NCBI GenBank assembly: GCA_038210495.1
Contig: JBBQWR010000001.1
Coordinates: 124,001-188,000 of the forward strand
Length of the DNA: 64,000 bases
Source: JBBQWR01 sp038210495
GTDB taxonomy: Bacteria > Planctomycetota > Planctomycetia > Pirellulales > DATAWG01
Reading direction: 5' to 3'
Below are positions 49,164 through 57,742 of this stretch, one piece after another (within the stretch, counting starts at the first letter, position 1; every line of letters starts with the position of its first letter). The position numbers and the translations under genes were made by a program. Below the pieces are notes generated by a model. The model had not been told where the DNA came from. It worked only from the letters and a program-made list of their open reading frames with translations, and did no database searches.

Positions 49164-50378
49164 CTACCGCACGCGGCACTGAAACCGAATCACGCCGCCC
49201 TGACCGGCTTCGATCGGTTTGGCGATTTCCCAGCGAAGCACGAGCGAGCCGACTTCGTTCGGCTGGGTCGAGAAACTGGCGTTCATGCTCGATTGAGCCG
49301 TGCCGGGGACGAATTCCAGCCGCGTGGTCAGATTGTCGACGATCGTGACGTTGCCCATCTTCTGATCGCCAACGTTGTCGAATCGGATCGTGAAATCGAC
49401 GAGTTCGCCTGGCTTGGCGTTGTCGGTCGAGGCGATTTTGCAGATCTGCAGCTTCGGATGATTGGGCACGTCGACTTCGAACACGGCTTGCGCTCGCTCG
49501 TCGCCGATCGCGGCCGTCGCCCGCTTGCCGTCGATCGTGACTTGCAAGGCTTGGTTGTTTGTCCAGGTGATGGCGGCTTGCACGCGCTGAGCTAGCAGCG
49601 GCTTGTCTTCTTCTTGGAGAAAGCCGGTGCGGATAAACGTGAAATCCTCGTAGCCCTTCAGCCGGTCTTGCACGCTGGCGACGATTTGCTCGTTGGTCAG
49701 CGTGATGCCTGGCTGGCGTTCGGTTAGGCCGATGGGACCGCGATCGGAAATGGCGCCGATCGGCTCGACCGGCTGCATGGCGGTTGTCGCGATGTCGAGC
49801 TCGTTGGCTTGATGAGCGCCGACCGGCAGCGCGACGCCGCTGGCGCCTTCGAACTTATCGCCGTCGTAGGGCGTGTCCAGTTTGCGAACGGCTGCGAATC
49901 GCGGCGCGTAGATGCACACCTTGTTGGTCGGTTCGACGATCGTTCGGCCATCAATTGTGTCGAAATGGCCGATCGTTTCCTCGGGATTCAAGCCTTCGAT
50001 CCGGAAATCGGAATCGACTCTGATCTGAGGAGAACCGCCGCCATCGCAGATGTATTCATCGGGCGGCCACGAGCCACCGATTCCCGGCGGACGCCACTGG
50101 CCAAATGTCGCCGTGGGAAGCGGCGGACCGCAGGTGGCGCATTGCTGAGCACTTCCCGGCGCGCCGTTTGGTCCGGTGGAACCATCTCCGGGATAACCAC
50201 TATACGCTTCGGCCGGCAAACTCGTGTTTTGCGCCATGGGTGGCGAGCAAGTCGCGCCGCCCGAGCAGATCCGATGCGGACCGCCCACCGAATGCATCTG
50301 ACAGCCGGACAATGCAGCCGCGATCGCAAAACTCAGCGCCGCGGCTGCCGATCTCGAGATGGTTTGAGCCTTCGTCAT
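49164..50378 (-). CDS. DUF11-domain lipoprotein
   Basis: 404 residues. Lipoprotein signal with lipobox LSGC (Cys 26). Gly/Pro/Cys-rich stretch to ~110 ('CATCGPPLPTATFGQWRPPG'), a central domain ('GRTIVEPTNKVCIYAPRFAA', 'ERQPGITLTNEQIVASVQDR', 'NQALQVTIDGKRATAAIG'), and a C-terminal DUF11 beta-domain ('DNAKPGELVDFTIRFDNVGD', 'NVTIVDNLTTRLEFVPGTAQ', 'LRWEIAKPIEAGQGGVIRF'). DUF11 domains occur in cell-surface proteins. Its ATG overlaps the stop of the gene at 50375 by four bases, so the two are coupled. Confidence 0.85.
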   Translation of the reverse strand: MTKAQTISRSAAAALSFAIAAALSGCQMHSVGGPHRICSGGATCSPPMAQNTSLPAEAYSGYPGDGSTGPNGAPGSAQQCATCGPPLPTATFGQWRPPGIGGSWPPDEYICDGGGSPQIRVDSDFRIEGLNPEETIGHFDTIDGRTIVEPTNKVCIYAPRFAAVRKLDTPYDGDKFEGASGVALPVGAHQANELDIATTAMQPVEPIGAISDRGPIGLTERQPGITLTNEQIVASVQDRLKGYEDFTFIRTGFLQEEDKPLLAQRVQAAITWTNNQALQVTIDGKRATAAIGDERAQAVFEVDVPNHPKLQICKIASTDNAKPGELVDFTIRFDNVGDQKMGNVTIVDNLTTRLEFVPGTAQSSMNASFSTQPNEVGSLVLRWEIAKPIEAGQGGVIRFQCRVR

Positions 50379-51340
50379 GGCTTCGGCTGCTCCGGCGATT
50401 GAGCGGGTGGTTCGATTGGCTGCGGATCGAGTGGCTGCGATGCGTTAGGCTGGTTCTTGGCCGGCGGAGTGGGGGCCGCAGGCGGTTCGACGGTCGGCGG
50501 AACATTCTGAATGATCGGTCGGCGCGCGGGTATTGGCTGCGCCCGATCTCGGAGCGTTATCGGTCGCGGAGGCCCCTGTTGGACGACGACCGGCTTATCG
50601 GCCACCACTTGCTGATCGCTCAGCGGCAGCAGGGCAGGGGAGTGGTACATGAATTCGCCGCCCGGCTCGTCACTGTTGCCGGGCACCCGCGCTCCGATTC
50701 GCAAAATGGCCATCGGCCGACCCAATTGGTCGGCGACCGCCAGCGGGTCGTCGTGCGGATGAACTTCGAACCAACTTTGATGCCGCAGATCGGACGCCGT
50801 CGGCGCCGCCCGCTTCGGATCTTCCAGATATACAACCCGAGTGACAAAGTGGCCTTCGATCGCGACGTACAAATCTTCCAGAGTGATCTCAACGGGAATC
50901 GGAAATCGGACTTCTTGTCCGGCTGGTGGATATAGCCGATCAATCACCTCGATCGTCGGAAAAACTTCGACGCCCTCGCGCCGCATGATGCCGGTGACCT
51001 TGAGTCGATACACCGAGCCGATCAGCATGCCAGCCTTAACCGGCGCTTTGAGCGGCTGGGTGAACTGATCGGCGACCGCCAGCGAGACCGACGCCCCTTC
51101 GGGCGCCTGGATCTCGACGGGCTGAAAATATCCCGGCAATGGTCCGCCCCGCAGCAGTTGCTGGCCGCCAATCGCTCCCGGCACGAGCACGCCTGCGTGC
51201 TCGTAGTGGATCACGGGTTGCTGAGCCGATAGCCGTGTGGCCATCAGGCACATCGCAAGTCCGGTCCACAGCCATCGGCCAGCAACTCGTGGTCGGTTGA
51301 CCACCCGGCGCTGGGCCGGGCCGCAGTGCATGTCGACCAT
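50375..51340 (-). CDS. Exported surface protein, paralogue of the gene at 51611
   Basis: 321 residues from the ATG at 51340 (51331 also possible). Signal peptide to ~32 ('LWTGLAMCLMATRLSAQ'). The core matches the neighbouring lipoprotein: 'YRLKVTGIMRREGVEVFPTI', 'VEITLEDLYVAIEGHFVTRV', 'VVYLED', 'GRPMAILRIGARV'. The last ~90 residues are Pro/Gln-rich ('PPTVEPPAAPTPPAKNQPN'), a likely envelope-spanning or interaction tail. Coupled to the DUF11 lipoprotein. Function unknown. Confidence 0.82.
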   Translation of the reverse strand: MVDMHCGPAQRRVVNRPRVAGRWLWTGLAMCLMATRLSAQQPVIHYEHAGVLVPGAIGGQQLLRGGPLPGYFQPVEIQAPEGASVSLAVADQFTQPLKAPVKAGMLIGSVYRLKVTGIMRREGVEVFPTIEVIDRLYPPAGQEVRFPIPVEITLEDLYVAIEGHFVTRVVYLEDPKRAAPTASDLRHQSWFEVHPHDDPLAVADQLGRPMAILRIGARVPGNSDEPGGEFMYHSPALLPLSDQQVVADKPVVVQQGPPRPITLRDRAQPIPARRPIIQNVPPTVEPPAAPTPPAKNQPNASQPLDPQPIEPPAQSPEQPKP

Positions 51341-51377
51341 TGTCGTGAATCGCGTGGTGAGAAGGGTATTCAGACGC

Positions 51378-51608
51378 ATCCCGGCAGGGATGCTAGACGG
51401 TAGCCGGTGGTTGAGGCCGAATGGCCGATACCACCGGTTAGCATTCAAATCAACCCGCTCGACCCCGGCAGGGGTCGCAGACGTTCGATTGCATGTTTCC
51501 GCGACCCCTGCCGGGGTCGTTTTCTTACTTTAAGAATCTTTCCGGCGGTGGCGGCCGCAACGCGGCCTGACCGCCGGCTACTGTCTTGCATCCCTACCGG
51601 GATGCAAC
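51378..51608. repeat. Cluster of four short palindromes (CGACCCC-type and GCATCCC-type)
   Basis: GCATCCCGGCAGGGATGC (51378-51395), CGACCCCGGCAGGGGTCG (51459-51476), CGACCCCTGCCGGGGTCG (51505-51522) and GCATCCCTACCGGGATGC (51588-51605) lie in the 270-base gap between the two paralogous surface-protein genes. The outer pair shares one sequence type and the inner pair another, so the whole block is arranged symmetrically. Each can fold as an 8-base-arm hairpin. Confidence 0.8.
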
Positions 51609-51610
51609 AA

Positions 51611-52792
51611 CTAATTCCCGCAATCGTCTTCAATCCCCGGCGCCGTTTGATGCCGGTCGACCAGCGGCTGGTGATACTGCACCGGCGGCGTGGGAGTGGA
51701 TTCGACGATCACGACTCGATGGACGGGCTTCGGATACGACAGGCCCGGCTCTTGTTTCACGTCCACATCGACCCGGTGAACAACGTCGGGAATCGACATG
51801 TGCGTGTGGTTCGTAATCACGTGAGCCTCAAGTCCAGCCGGCACTCCAAGCGGAATGTGCGGAGGTCCCGGCAGTCCGATCGGCGTGCCGCACATCGGCA
51901 TGCCATACATGGGCGCCGTAACGCCGGCGACATAATTCGGTGGCATCGACATCGGGCCGCCATAAATCCCATTGCCACCGCCGCAACCTTGTGGGCCGCA
52001 GCCACCGCCCATCGGTCCCGAACCGCCGCTGACGGCGCCGTGGAAGCCGGTCTGTATCACGTCGCTACCGCCGCCGTCGGCGCCGGGAGCTTGCAGGTCC
52101 TTGTTGCCGATCCGGATGATCGCCATGATCGAGCCGCGTTTTTCGGCTTCGATGATCGGATCCTTGCCCGGCTCCAGACGAGTGCTGACCAGCGTTTCGG
52201 CGCCAGCGAGCACGGCGTCTTGATGCTCGGCGTCGGGCAGGTAAATCACTTTGGTGACGAAGTTTCCGGACAATACCTGCGCGAAGTCTTCCGGTGTCAA
52301 CTCGAACGGTATGAAGTTGTGCGCAAGGAAGGCTTCGGTCCGCGGCGTGGCGAGCGCGACTTCGATCGTCGGATATAGCTCGACGCCCGGCGAGCCGGGG
52401 ATGTTCGTCAATTTCAGGCGGTAGATGGCGCCTTGCGGAAAATTGTAGCGGGCCGGCACGATAAGCGGTTCGGAATCGAATAGCCCGTGGCCGCCCACAT
52501 CCCAATAGACCTTCATCCCATCGTTGCCCCGGAACCCGATCTGCGAAGCGTCGGGAATGCCGGCGCAAACCAAGTTCGGCAAGCACGGGCCGAGGACACC
52601 AGGACCGGGGCCATCAACGCCCGGGCCAGGGTGTTGCAACATGGCCGCCGGCGGCAGCACTTTGGTGGCCGGCTGAATGGCGGTCTGCAGCGGCGCAAGG
52701 TGATGATGTTGAGATTCATACGGCAGCGTGCAACCGGTCGCCATTACGACCGACGCCGAAAACAACGTTGCTAATTGCCACAAGTGTTTCAT
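51611..52792 (-). CDS. Surface lipoprotein, paralogue of the gene at 50375
   Basis: 393 residues from the ATG at 52792. Lipobox 'VVMATGC' (Cys 21). A His/Pro-rich lead is followed by the shared core: 'YRLKLTNIPGSPGVELYPTI', 'FELTPEDFAQVLSGNFVTKV', 'VIYLPDAEHQDAVLAGAETL', 'RGSIMAIIRIGNKDLQAPGA'. A Gly/Pro-rich stretch ('GGSGPMGGGCGPQGCGGGNG') and a closing 'VHRVVIVESTPTPPVQYH' domain complete it. The core is a tandem duplicate of the downstream gene; signal type differs (lipoprotein versus ordinary export). Function unknown. Confidence 0.83.
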   Translation of the reverse strand: MKHLWQLATLFSASVVMATGCTLPYESQHHHLAPLQTAIQPATKVLPPAAMLQHPGPGVDGPGPGVLGPCLPNLVCAGIPDASQIGFRGNDGMKVYWDVGGHGLFDSEPLIVPARYNFPQGAIYRLKLTNIPGSPGVELYPTIEVALATPRTEAFLAHNFIPFELTPEDFAQVLSGNFVTKVIYLPDAEHQDAVLAGAETLVSTRLEPGKDPIIEAEKRGSIMAIIRIGNKDLQAPGADGGGSDVIQTGFHGAVSGGSGPMGGGCGPQGCGGGNGIYGGPMSMPPNYVAGVTAPMYGMPMCGTPIGLPGPPHIPLGVPAGLEAHVITNHTHMSIPDVVHRVDVDVKQEPGLSYPKPVHRVVIVESTPTPPVQYHQPLVDRHQTAPGIEDDCGN

Positions 52793-53095
52793 GGTCTTCC
52801 CCCCTGAGCGTCTCTCGCTTGGCGCCGAGATCAATTCCGGGCGCCAGGGCGAGATTGGTTGATGTGCGATGGACAAGCCGAACGGCCATTCCGTCGCGAT
52901 TGCGGTTTATTGGTCGATGTGCGGAACGATTTCGCCGGGACAACTGCTGTTGGTCCTCGTGGCAGTCGAGGCCTACAATACCCGGCCGCGCGGCCCGACG
53001 AGTCGATTCGCGCACTCGCGGGCGTCAATTGCCTCTGACGAGTATGGTCGGCCTGTTACAACGGGATTCTTTGGCAAATCCGGCAAAACCCCAAA
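52793..53095. other. Divergent regulatory region between two surface-protein genes
   Basis: About 303 bases without a convincing gene. It must carry promoters for the lipoprotein (minus) and the LolA-like gene (plus); one plus-strand candidate is listed separately. A small plus frame (52869-53099) is not supported. Confidence 0.5.
52950..52979 (+). promoter_or_regulatory. Promoter candidate for the LolA-like gene
   Basis: TTGGTC (52950-52955), 18 bases, TACAAT (52974-52979), 117 bases before the ATG at 53096. Confidence 0.4.
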
Positions 53096-54214
53096 ATGAA
53101 GATAACTCGTCCTATCTTCTCCATGATCTGGTTAGGTGGCTCGTTTTCGCCCATTTTCGCCCAAAGCCCGCCTGCAAGAACACCCTCGCTTGCCACGGCG
53201 CAGAGCTTTTCGAATACCGGGACCCCGGCCGCTAGGCTCGTCCCGGTCGCTTCGCCCGCCGCTATCGCTCCGGGACCGACCCCCGCGACGACGCTCCAGC
53301 CGACATCGGGGCCTGCAGTTACTGCTAGCATTCAACAACAGGCCGAGACCTTGCTCGGGCGCTCGGAGCAAATGCTCGATCAAATCGGCTCCCTGTCCGC
53401 CAAGATTCGGCATCAGGTCGATCTGTTTGACAATCAGATCAGTGGCGCGGGCTTGTACCTGCAGCAGGGCAGGGGGGCGCAGCGGTTGTCGCGATTCGAG
53501 CTTAAGAGCCAGGCGGGGGAAACCTCATCGCTGTTATTGCAAATTTGCGATGGACGGTACTTTTGGACATATCGCGAATCTCCCGTCGGCCGCGTGCTGA
53601 CACAAGTCAATCTCGAGCGAGTCCAGATGGCGCTGGAGCATCCACCAACCGTCGCGAGCGCGACGGCGCCGGTCATCGCTGCCACGCCGGTCATCGCGGC
53701 CGCGCCGGCCGGCGCAGCGCCGCAGTCGGCCCTTGCACTTTCGATCGGCGGGCTGCCTCGTCTTGTGGCTGGGGTTCGACAGAACTTTCAGTTCACTCGG
53801 CTTGGCGAAACGCAGCTCGGCCAGCAGCGAGTTTGGGTGCTCGATGGTCAGTTGGCGCCGGCGCTGTTGATCGCGGCCGCTCCGGACCAAAAAGGGAACA
53901 TCGAAGCGGGCAAAACGATCGATCTGAAAAAATTGCCCCCGCAATTGCCCGAGCGGCTGAATCTCTATATCAGTCAAGCGGACCTCATGCCGTGTCGCAT
54001 CGATTATTTGCGTCGGGCCGGTAAGAACGAGACGGCAGGGCAGGGGGGCGCGCCTGAAGGCTATCGCGCGATCGTGACACTCGAAATCTTCGACGTGCAA
54101 TTCAATTCGCCGATCGACCCGCGGCAGTTCGCCTATCAACCCAAAGGCATCAACGTCAGCGACGCGACCGAGGCGTATCTCAAGAGCATTGGCGTTCAGG
54201 CCGCGCCGAAATGA
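53096..54214 (+). CDS. Exported LolA-like protein
   Basis: 372 residues. Signal peptide to ~23. A disordered Ala/Pro/Thr segment to ~80, then a helix 'AETLLGRSEQMLDQIGSLSA' and a LolA/LppX-like beta fold: 'IRHQVDLFDNQISGAGLYLQ', 'QICDGRYFWTYRESPVGRV', 'PERLNLYISQADLMPCRIDY' and 'DVQFNSPIDPRQFAYQPKGI'. An Ala-rich insertion at ~183-210 splits the domain. LolA-like proteins carry lipids or lipoproteins between membranes. This planctomycete form is larger and of unproven role. It is divergent from the surface-protein group and may act in the same envelope process. Confidence 0.75.
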   Translation: MKITRPIFSMIWLGGSFSPIFAQSPPARTPSLATAQSFSNTGTPAARLVPVASPAAIAPGPTPATTLQPTSGPAVTASIQQQAETLLGRSEQMLDQIGSLSAKIRHQVDLFDNQISGAGLYLQQGRGAQRLSRFELKSQAGETSSLLLQICDGRYFWTYRESPVGRVLTQVNLERVQMALEHPPTVASATAPVIAATPVIAAAPAGAAPQSALALSIGGLPRLVAGVRQNFQFTRLGETQLGQQRVWVLDGQLAPALLIAAAPDQKGNIEAGKTIDLKKLPPQLPERLNLYISQADLMPCRIDYLRRAGKNETAGQGGAPEGYRAIVTLEIFDVQFNSPIDPRQFAYQPKGINVSDATEAYLKSIGVQAAPK

Positions 54215-54247
54215 AGCGGCGAAGTCCTCGCCGACCGCCCCAACATA

Positions 54248-54273
54248 GCCGCGGCATTCTGCTGCGTAGTGCT
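54248..54273. repeat. Dispersed repeat copy (GCCGCGGCATTCTGCTGCG family)
   Basis: Second single copy of the element at 1337; 34 bases beyond the LolA-like stop. Confidence 0.6.
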
Positions 54274-54323
54274 CACGTGCCCAGTCGACCGACGATCCTC
54301 TGCCGATCGCGCCGCCCTTGATG

Positions 54324-54418
54324 CACGAAATCCCGAAATGCCGAAAACCAGAAAACGAAGACAGCCGGGATGATATTGGATACCCTTTTTCCGGCTTTCG
54401 GATTTTCGGGCTTTCGTG
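54324..54418. terminator. Long inverted repeat between convergent genes, likely bidirectional terminator
   Basis: CACGAAATCCCGAAATGCCG (from 54324) and its near complement ending CTTTCGTG (54418) form ~23-base arms with a few mismatches around a ~49-base centre that includes a T-run (54386-54390). It ends at the pdxA stop codon. Position between convergent genes supports termination from both sides. Confidence 0.6.
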
Positions 54419-54419
54419 A

Positions 54420-55490
54420 TTAAATCTTCGCCGGCGCCGACTCCGATCGCCGATTCGCCGCCAATCCGGCCGCGACTCGCACCGCCTCGATGAGGCTGCT
54501 CGTCTCGGCCCGACCTTGCCACGCCAAGTCGAACGCAGTGCCATGCGCGACGCTCGTTCGCACGATCGGCAGCCCTAGCGTGATGTTGACGGCCCGGTGC
54601 ATTCCGAGCAATTTGAGCGCGATGTGCCCCTGATCGTGATACATGGCCACCACCGCGTCGAACTCGCCGTCGCGGGCCCGAGAAAATAGCGTGTCCACGG
54701 AGATCGGTCCGCGAACGTTGAGACCCGCTTCGCGCGCGCGCTCGACGGACGGCCGGATCGTCGTCTTCTCTTCATCGCCAAAGAGTCCATCCTCGCCGGC
54801 ATGGGGATTCAGGGCGCAGACGCCGATCCGGGGCCGGTCGTCCGATAGACCGTACAGCGGCCGCATGGCGCGCATCACTCGATCGGCCAGCTGCGTTTTG
54901 GCGATGATCCCCTCGCTCGTGAGATTCGCGAACACGTCCCGCAGGGCCATGTGCAGCGTGACATGGGCGACGCCCAACCCGGCCGAGCTGCGGATCGTTT
55001 CATCCGGCGCCAGATAGAGCATCATGGCGAAATCTTGCACGCCGCATAGCTCGGCCAGGAGTTCCGTGTGGCCCGGGTAATGGTGTCCGGCCCGCCAGAG
55101 CGCGGCCTTGTGCAACGGGGCGGTGACGATGCCGTCGACGCGGCCGGCGAGAGCGAGTTCTGTCGCCAGCACAACGGCATCGTAGGCCGCTTGGCCGCTG
55201 CGCGGATCGACCGCGCCGGGCGGCGCCTCGAGCGAATCGTCGCTGCCGCGCCACAAGCACGGGATTTGGTCAGGGCTCGACTCGGCCGATTCTACGTCGG
55301 CCACCGGTACGATCCGACATGCGCTGTGGAGCAGCGCTACCGCCCGCTGGAGAAATTTTGGATGGCCGATGACCGCGGCGTCGCACCATTGATGCAGCCT
55401 TGAATCAGACCAGGCGCCGACGATCGTCTCGGGGCCGACTCCGGCGGGATCGCCCATCGTAATCGCAAGTAACGGTCGCTGGTTGGTCAT
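54420..55490 (-). CDS. pdxA: 4-hydroxythreonine-4-phosphate dehydrogenase
   Basis: 356 residues from the ATG at 55490 ('TNQRPLLAITMGDPAGVGPE'). Metal-binding histidines sit in 'AGHHYPGHTELLAELCGVQD' and 'AMYHDQGHIALKLLGMHRAV', and the C-terminal signature 'IVRTSVAHGTAFDLAWQGRA' is intact. It oxidises 4-phosphohydroxy-L-threonine on the way to pyridoxal phosphate. Some relatives act in aromatic breakdown, but the full PdxA signature favours the vitamin role. A plausible single gene. Confidence 0.95.
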   Translation of the reverse strand: MTNQRPLLAITMGDPAGVGPETIVGAWSDSRLHQWCDAAVIGHPKFLQRAVALLHSACRIVPVADVESAESSPDQIPCLWRGSDDSLEAPPGAVDPRSGQAAYDAVVLATELALAGRVDGIVTAPLHKAALWRAGHHYPGHTELLAELCGVQDFAMMLYLAPDETIRSSAGLGVAHVTLHMALRDVFANLTSEGIIAKTQLADRVMRAMRPLYGLSDDRPRIGVCALNPHAGEDGLFGDEEKTTIRPSVERAREAGLNVRGPISVDTLFSRARDGEFDAVVAMYHDQGHIALKLLGMHRAVNITLGLPIVRTSVAHGTAFDLAWQGRAETSSLIEAVRVAAGLAANRRSESAPAKI

Positions 55491-55586
55491 GGAGATATTG
55501 TATGCTGCTTGCGACGAGGCATAAAGCGATTGCCTTGGGGTCGAGTCGTTCACGCTGAAGGAGCTTGGCTTGATTTGAATTCGCGC

Positions 55587-55613
55587 ACAGGGAGCTTACG
55601 CTCCCCGCTCGCC
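55587..55613. repeat. Dispersed palindrome (GGGAGC-TTAC-GCTCCC, GGCGAGCGGGG family)
   Basis: Fifth copy of the family; it lies in the divergent region between pdxA and the membrane-protein gene at 55649, 36 bases before the latter's start. Confidence 0.65.
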
Positions 55614-55648
55614 TACGCGCGGCGTCTGTCGCCGACTAAACTGAGGCC

Positions 55649-56215
55649 ATGATTCGAATTTTCACCACGCTTTCTTTGCTGGCCGGGTCCCTTGTCGTCG
55701 TGACGTTACTGCTGGGCCTGTATATCGGCGACCTCCATGACCCGAGTTTGCTGGCGAATCGCGACGCCCTGTCGAGTTTGGTGCGACTGGCGATCATTCA
55801 CAAGATGCTCGGCCTGGCGTCCGCCCTGGTCGTCGTGTTCGTCAACAGCATCGTGGTGACGTATTTCATCGGGACCGGCCGGTGGTGCAAAGAAGTCGTC
55901 GAGACATATTCGCTAGATCGCACGTTGCTCAGGCGCAGCACAATTCTGAAGCGGCGGACATTTCCGTGGGCCGTCGTTTGCATGCTGGTGATCGTCGGGG
56001 TGATTGCCCTGGGCGCCGCCGCCGATCCGGGACGGCCGAATCCGGGGACAGAGCTATGGGTCACCCCGCATCTGATCGGCGCATTTCTCGGGCTGGCATT
56101 CGTAGTCGCGACGTTCTTCGTCGAGGCCCAACGCATTCGCGAACATCATGTCGTGATCGGCGACATCTTGGCCGAAGTCAAACGGATCCGTCTTGAACGC
56201 GGACTCGAAGTTTAG
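55649..56215 (+). CDS. Four-helix membrane protein, function unknown
   Basis: 188 residues. Four hydrophobic segments: ~7-26 ('LSLLAGSLVVVTLLLGLYIG'), ~52-75 ('MLGLASALVVVFVNSIVVTY'), ~107-125 ('WAVVCMLVIVGVIALGAAAD'), ~138-160 ('TPHLIGAFLGLAFVVATFFV'). Two His residues near helix ends ('IIHKMLG', 'TPHLIG') recall haem- or copper-binding membrane proteins, but the case is weak. The dtd start is two bases after its stop, so they are cotranscribed; the pairing gives no functional clue. Confidence 0.78.
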   Translation: MIRIFTTLSLLAGSLVVVTLLLGLYIGDLHDPSLLANRDALSSLVRLAIIHKMLGLASALVVVFVNSIVVTYFIGTGRWCKEVVETYSLDRTLLRRSTILKRRTFPWAVVCMLVIVGVIALGAAADPGRPNPGTELWVTPHLIGAFLGLAFVVATFFVEAQRIREHHVVIGDILAEVKRIRLERGLEV

Positions 56216-56217
56216 CC

Positions 56218-56667
56218 ATGCGAGCCTGCGTCCAACGTGTCAGCGAAGCCCAAGTCACCGTCGCTGGCGAAATCCTGGGACGAATCGGCGCCGGCTTGGT
56301 CGTGCTGTTAGGCGTCGCCAACGACGATGGGCCCGATGACGCCGAGCAGCTGGCAACCAAAATTGTCGAGCTGCGGATTTTTTCCGACGACGACGGCAAG
56401 ATGAATCGATCGCTCGTGGACACTGCGGGCGAGATGCTCGTCGTAAGCCAGTTCACGCTGCTAGGCGATTGCCGCAAAGGTCGGCGGCCCAGCTTCGTCG
56501 CGGCTGCTGGTCCCGATTTAGGCGAACAGCTTTATCTGGCGTTCGTCGAGATCGTAAAATCTCTTGGCATGCAAGTCGCCACCGGTCGATTCCGCCAGCA
56601 CATGTCCGTCGCCCTAGTGAACGACGGCCCAGTCACGCTGATATTGGATAGCAAAAAGTTGTTTTAG
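56218..56667 (+). CDS. dtd: D-aminoacyl-tRNA deacylase
   Basis: 149 residues, the family length. 'MRACVQRVSEAQVTVAGE', the catalytic 'LVVSQFTLLGDCRKGRRPSF' and the cross-subunit Gly-cisPro motif 'VALVNDGPVTLILDS' (NxGPVT) are intact. It removes D-amino acids (and glycine from tRNA-Ala) from mischarged tRNAs. Cotranscribed with the membrane protein upstream. Two palindromes of the GTCAGGCAC family follow. Confidence 0.96.
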   Translation: MRACVQRVSEAQVTVAGEILGRIGAGLVVLLGVANDDGPDDAEQLATKIVELRIFSDDDGKMNRSLVDTAGEMLVVSQFTLLGDCRKGRRPSFVAAAGPDLGEQLYLAFVEIVKSLGMQVATGRFRQHMSVALVNDGPVTLILDSKKLF

Positions 56668-56691
56668 CTGACCGTGTCCGATTCATGGTAG

Positions 56692-56778
56692 GTCAGGCAC
56701 ACTGTGCCTGACGACGCGCGATAATTCTTGCAACAAGGCGATCAGAAGTCGCTCCTTGTCAGGCTCGGAGTGCCTGAC
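56692..56778. repeat. Two palindromes of the GTCAGGCAC-N3-GTGCCTGAC family
   Basis: A perfect copy at 56692-56712 and a near-perfect copy at 56758-56778, between convergent dtd and the YdjM-like gene. Both can act as hairpin terminators. Confidence 0.75.
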
Positions 56779-56808
56779 CTACGTCTGCGCCACCCGCCAC
56801 GATCTCTG

Positions 56809-57513
56809 CTACAGCCGCACTCGCGCTACTGGCCGATTAGCAATCTGTTGAGGCGCCACGAGGCCACTGGAGTTCGACCAAATCGGATCTTGGGAGACGA
56901 GGTAAGAAAGAATCGCCAATTTGGCGTATGCGGAAAAATTTCCCCACAGGCTGTCGCTCCAGAGTTTGATCGCCGTGCCGAACGAACTTTTGAGTCTGGG
57001 GATGCCGCCCCGCCATTCGATGCTCCAGATTTCGTCGAGCACCAGATGCGACATGAACCCGAGCAACACGGCGCCGGCGTTGAAATATCGCAGCCACAGC
57101 CCTTCGCCTTCGTGCGAGCAAATCAGAAATGTGAGCTCGGCGAAGATCGCGGCGGCCGGCAAACTGTGAAACATCCCCCGATGAACCGTGTAGTGCCGCA
57201 GCAGCCAACCAATGCCAAAGCGGATAGCGAGATAAACCCCGGCGCCGGCGAGTACCATTGTTTCCGGCGCCCAGCCCAAGTGACGCACTCGGTCCATCAG
57301 CATCATCGGCACCACGGCCGCCGCGAATGCCAAGCTCTCGCGAAGCGGCCGACCCGGTCCGCTGTCTAGGTCAGGCAGCATGCCGGAAGCGCCGCAAAGG
57401 CCGGCGGCCAAGATGCAAGTCGGCGCCGGCACGTTGTAAACGGCGAACGCTGTCGCTCCCGCGCCGATGCCCAGCGCCGTGCTTACCGTGATGTGTGTTT
57501 TGAAACCGGCCAT
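56809..57513 (-). CDS. YdjM/DUF457-like membrane-bound metal-dependent hydrolase
   Basis: 234 residues. 'MAGFKTHITVSTALGIGAGA' is the typical start with the metal-binding His, followed by 'LAAGLCGASGMLPDLDSGPG' (D-x-D), 'TVHRGMFHSLPAAAIFAEL' (HR...H) and 'GFMSHLVLDEIWSIEW' (H..D). Four to five membrane helices hold these residues at the lipid interface. The family (YdjM, LrgB-like 'inner membrane hydrolase') is thought to act on lipids or cell-wall precursors; YdjM in E. coli is SOS-regulated. Role here not established. Confidence 0.88.
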   Translation of the reverse strand: MAGFKTHITVSTALGIGAGATAFAVYNVPAPTCILAAGLCGASGMLPDLDSGPGRPLRESLAFAAAVVPMMLMDRVRHLGWAPETMVLAGAGVYLAIRFGIGWLLRHYTVHRGMFHSLPAAAIFAELTFLICSHEGEGLWLRYFNAGAVLLGFMSHLVLDEIWSIEWRGGIPRLKSSFGTAIKLWSDSLWGNFSAYAKLAILSYLVSQDPIWSNSSGLVAPQQIANRPVARVRL

Positions 57514-57742
57514 CGCGTCACCGTCCGTGGTTGTCGAGCCGAATAAAATGGGAATAGACAGGATTTACAAGATTCGCGGGAGTTGCTTCCGCGAAGGGCG
57601 AGAAATGTAGCGGAATGTTAGCGCACGACCAATACCAGCCCGGGCGCCCGGTCTGTCGATTCCGCAAATGATCTTCGTGGCCCACTCGGTGGCCGGTATA
57701 CTTCCGGCGATTTGCTACCCGAGATCCGAGACCGAAAGAAAG
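57514..57742. other. Divergent region upstream of cvpA
   Basis: A partial copy of the ACAGGATTTACAAGATT repeat is at 57555-57571. No promoter can be chosen with confidence. Confidence 0.45.

Noticed and set aside
51378..51608. Possible CRISPR array
   Set aside because: The repeats are self-complementary, of two types, unequal in spacing, and only four; no cas genes are near.
52869..53099. Small plus-strand frame between the surface lipoprotein and the LolA-like gene
   Set aside because: Covers the expected promoter region and has no homologue or ribosome site.
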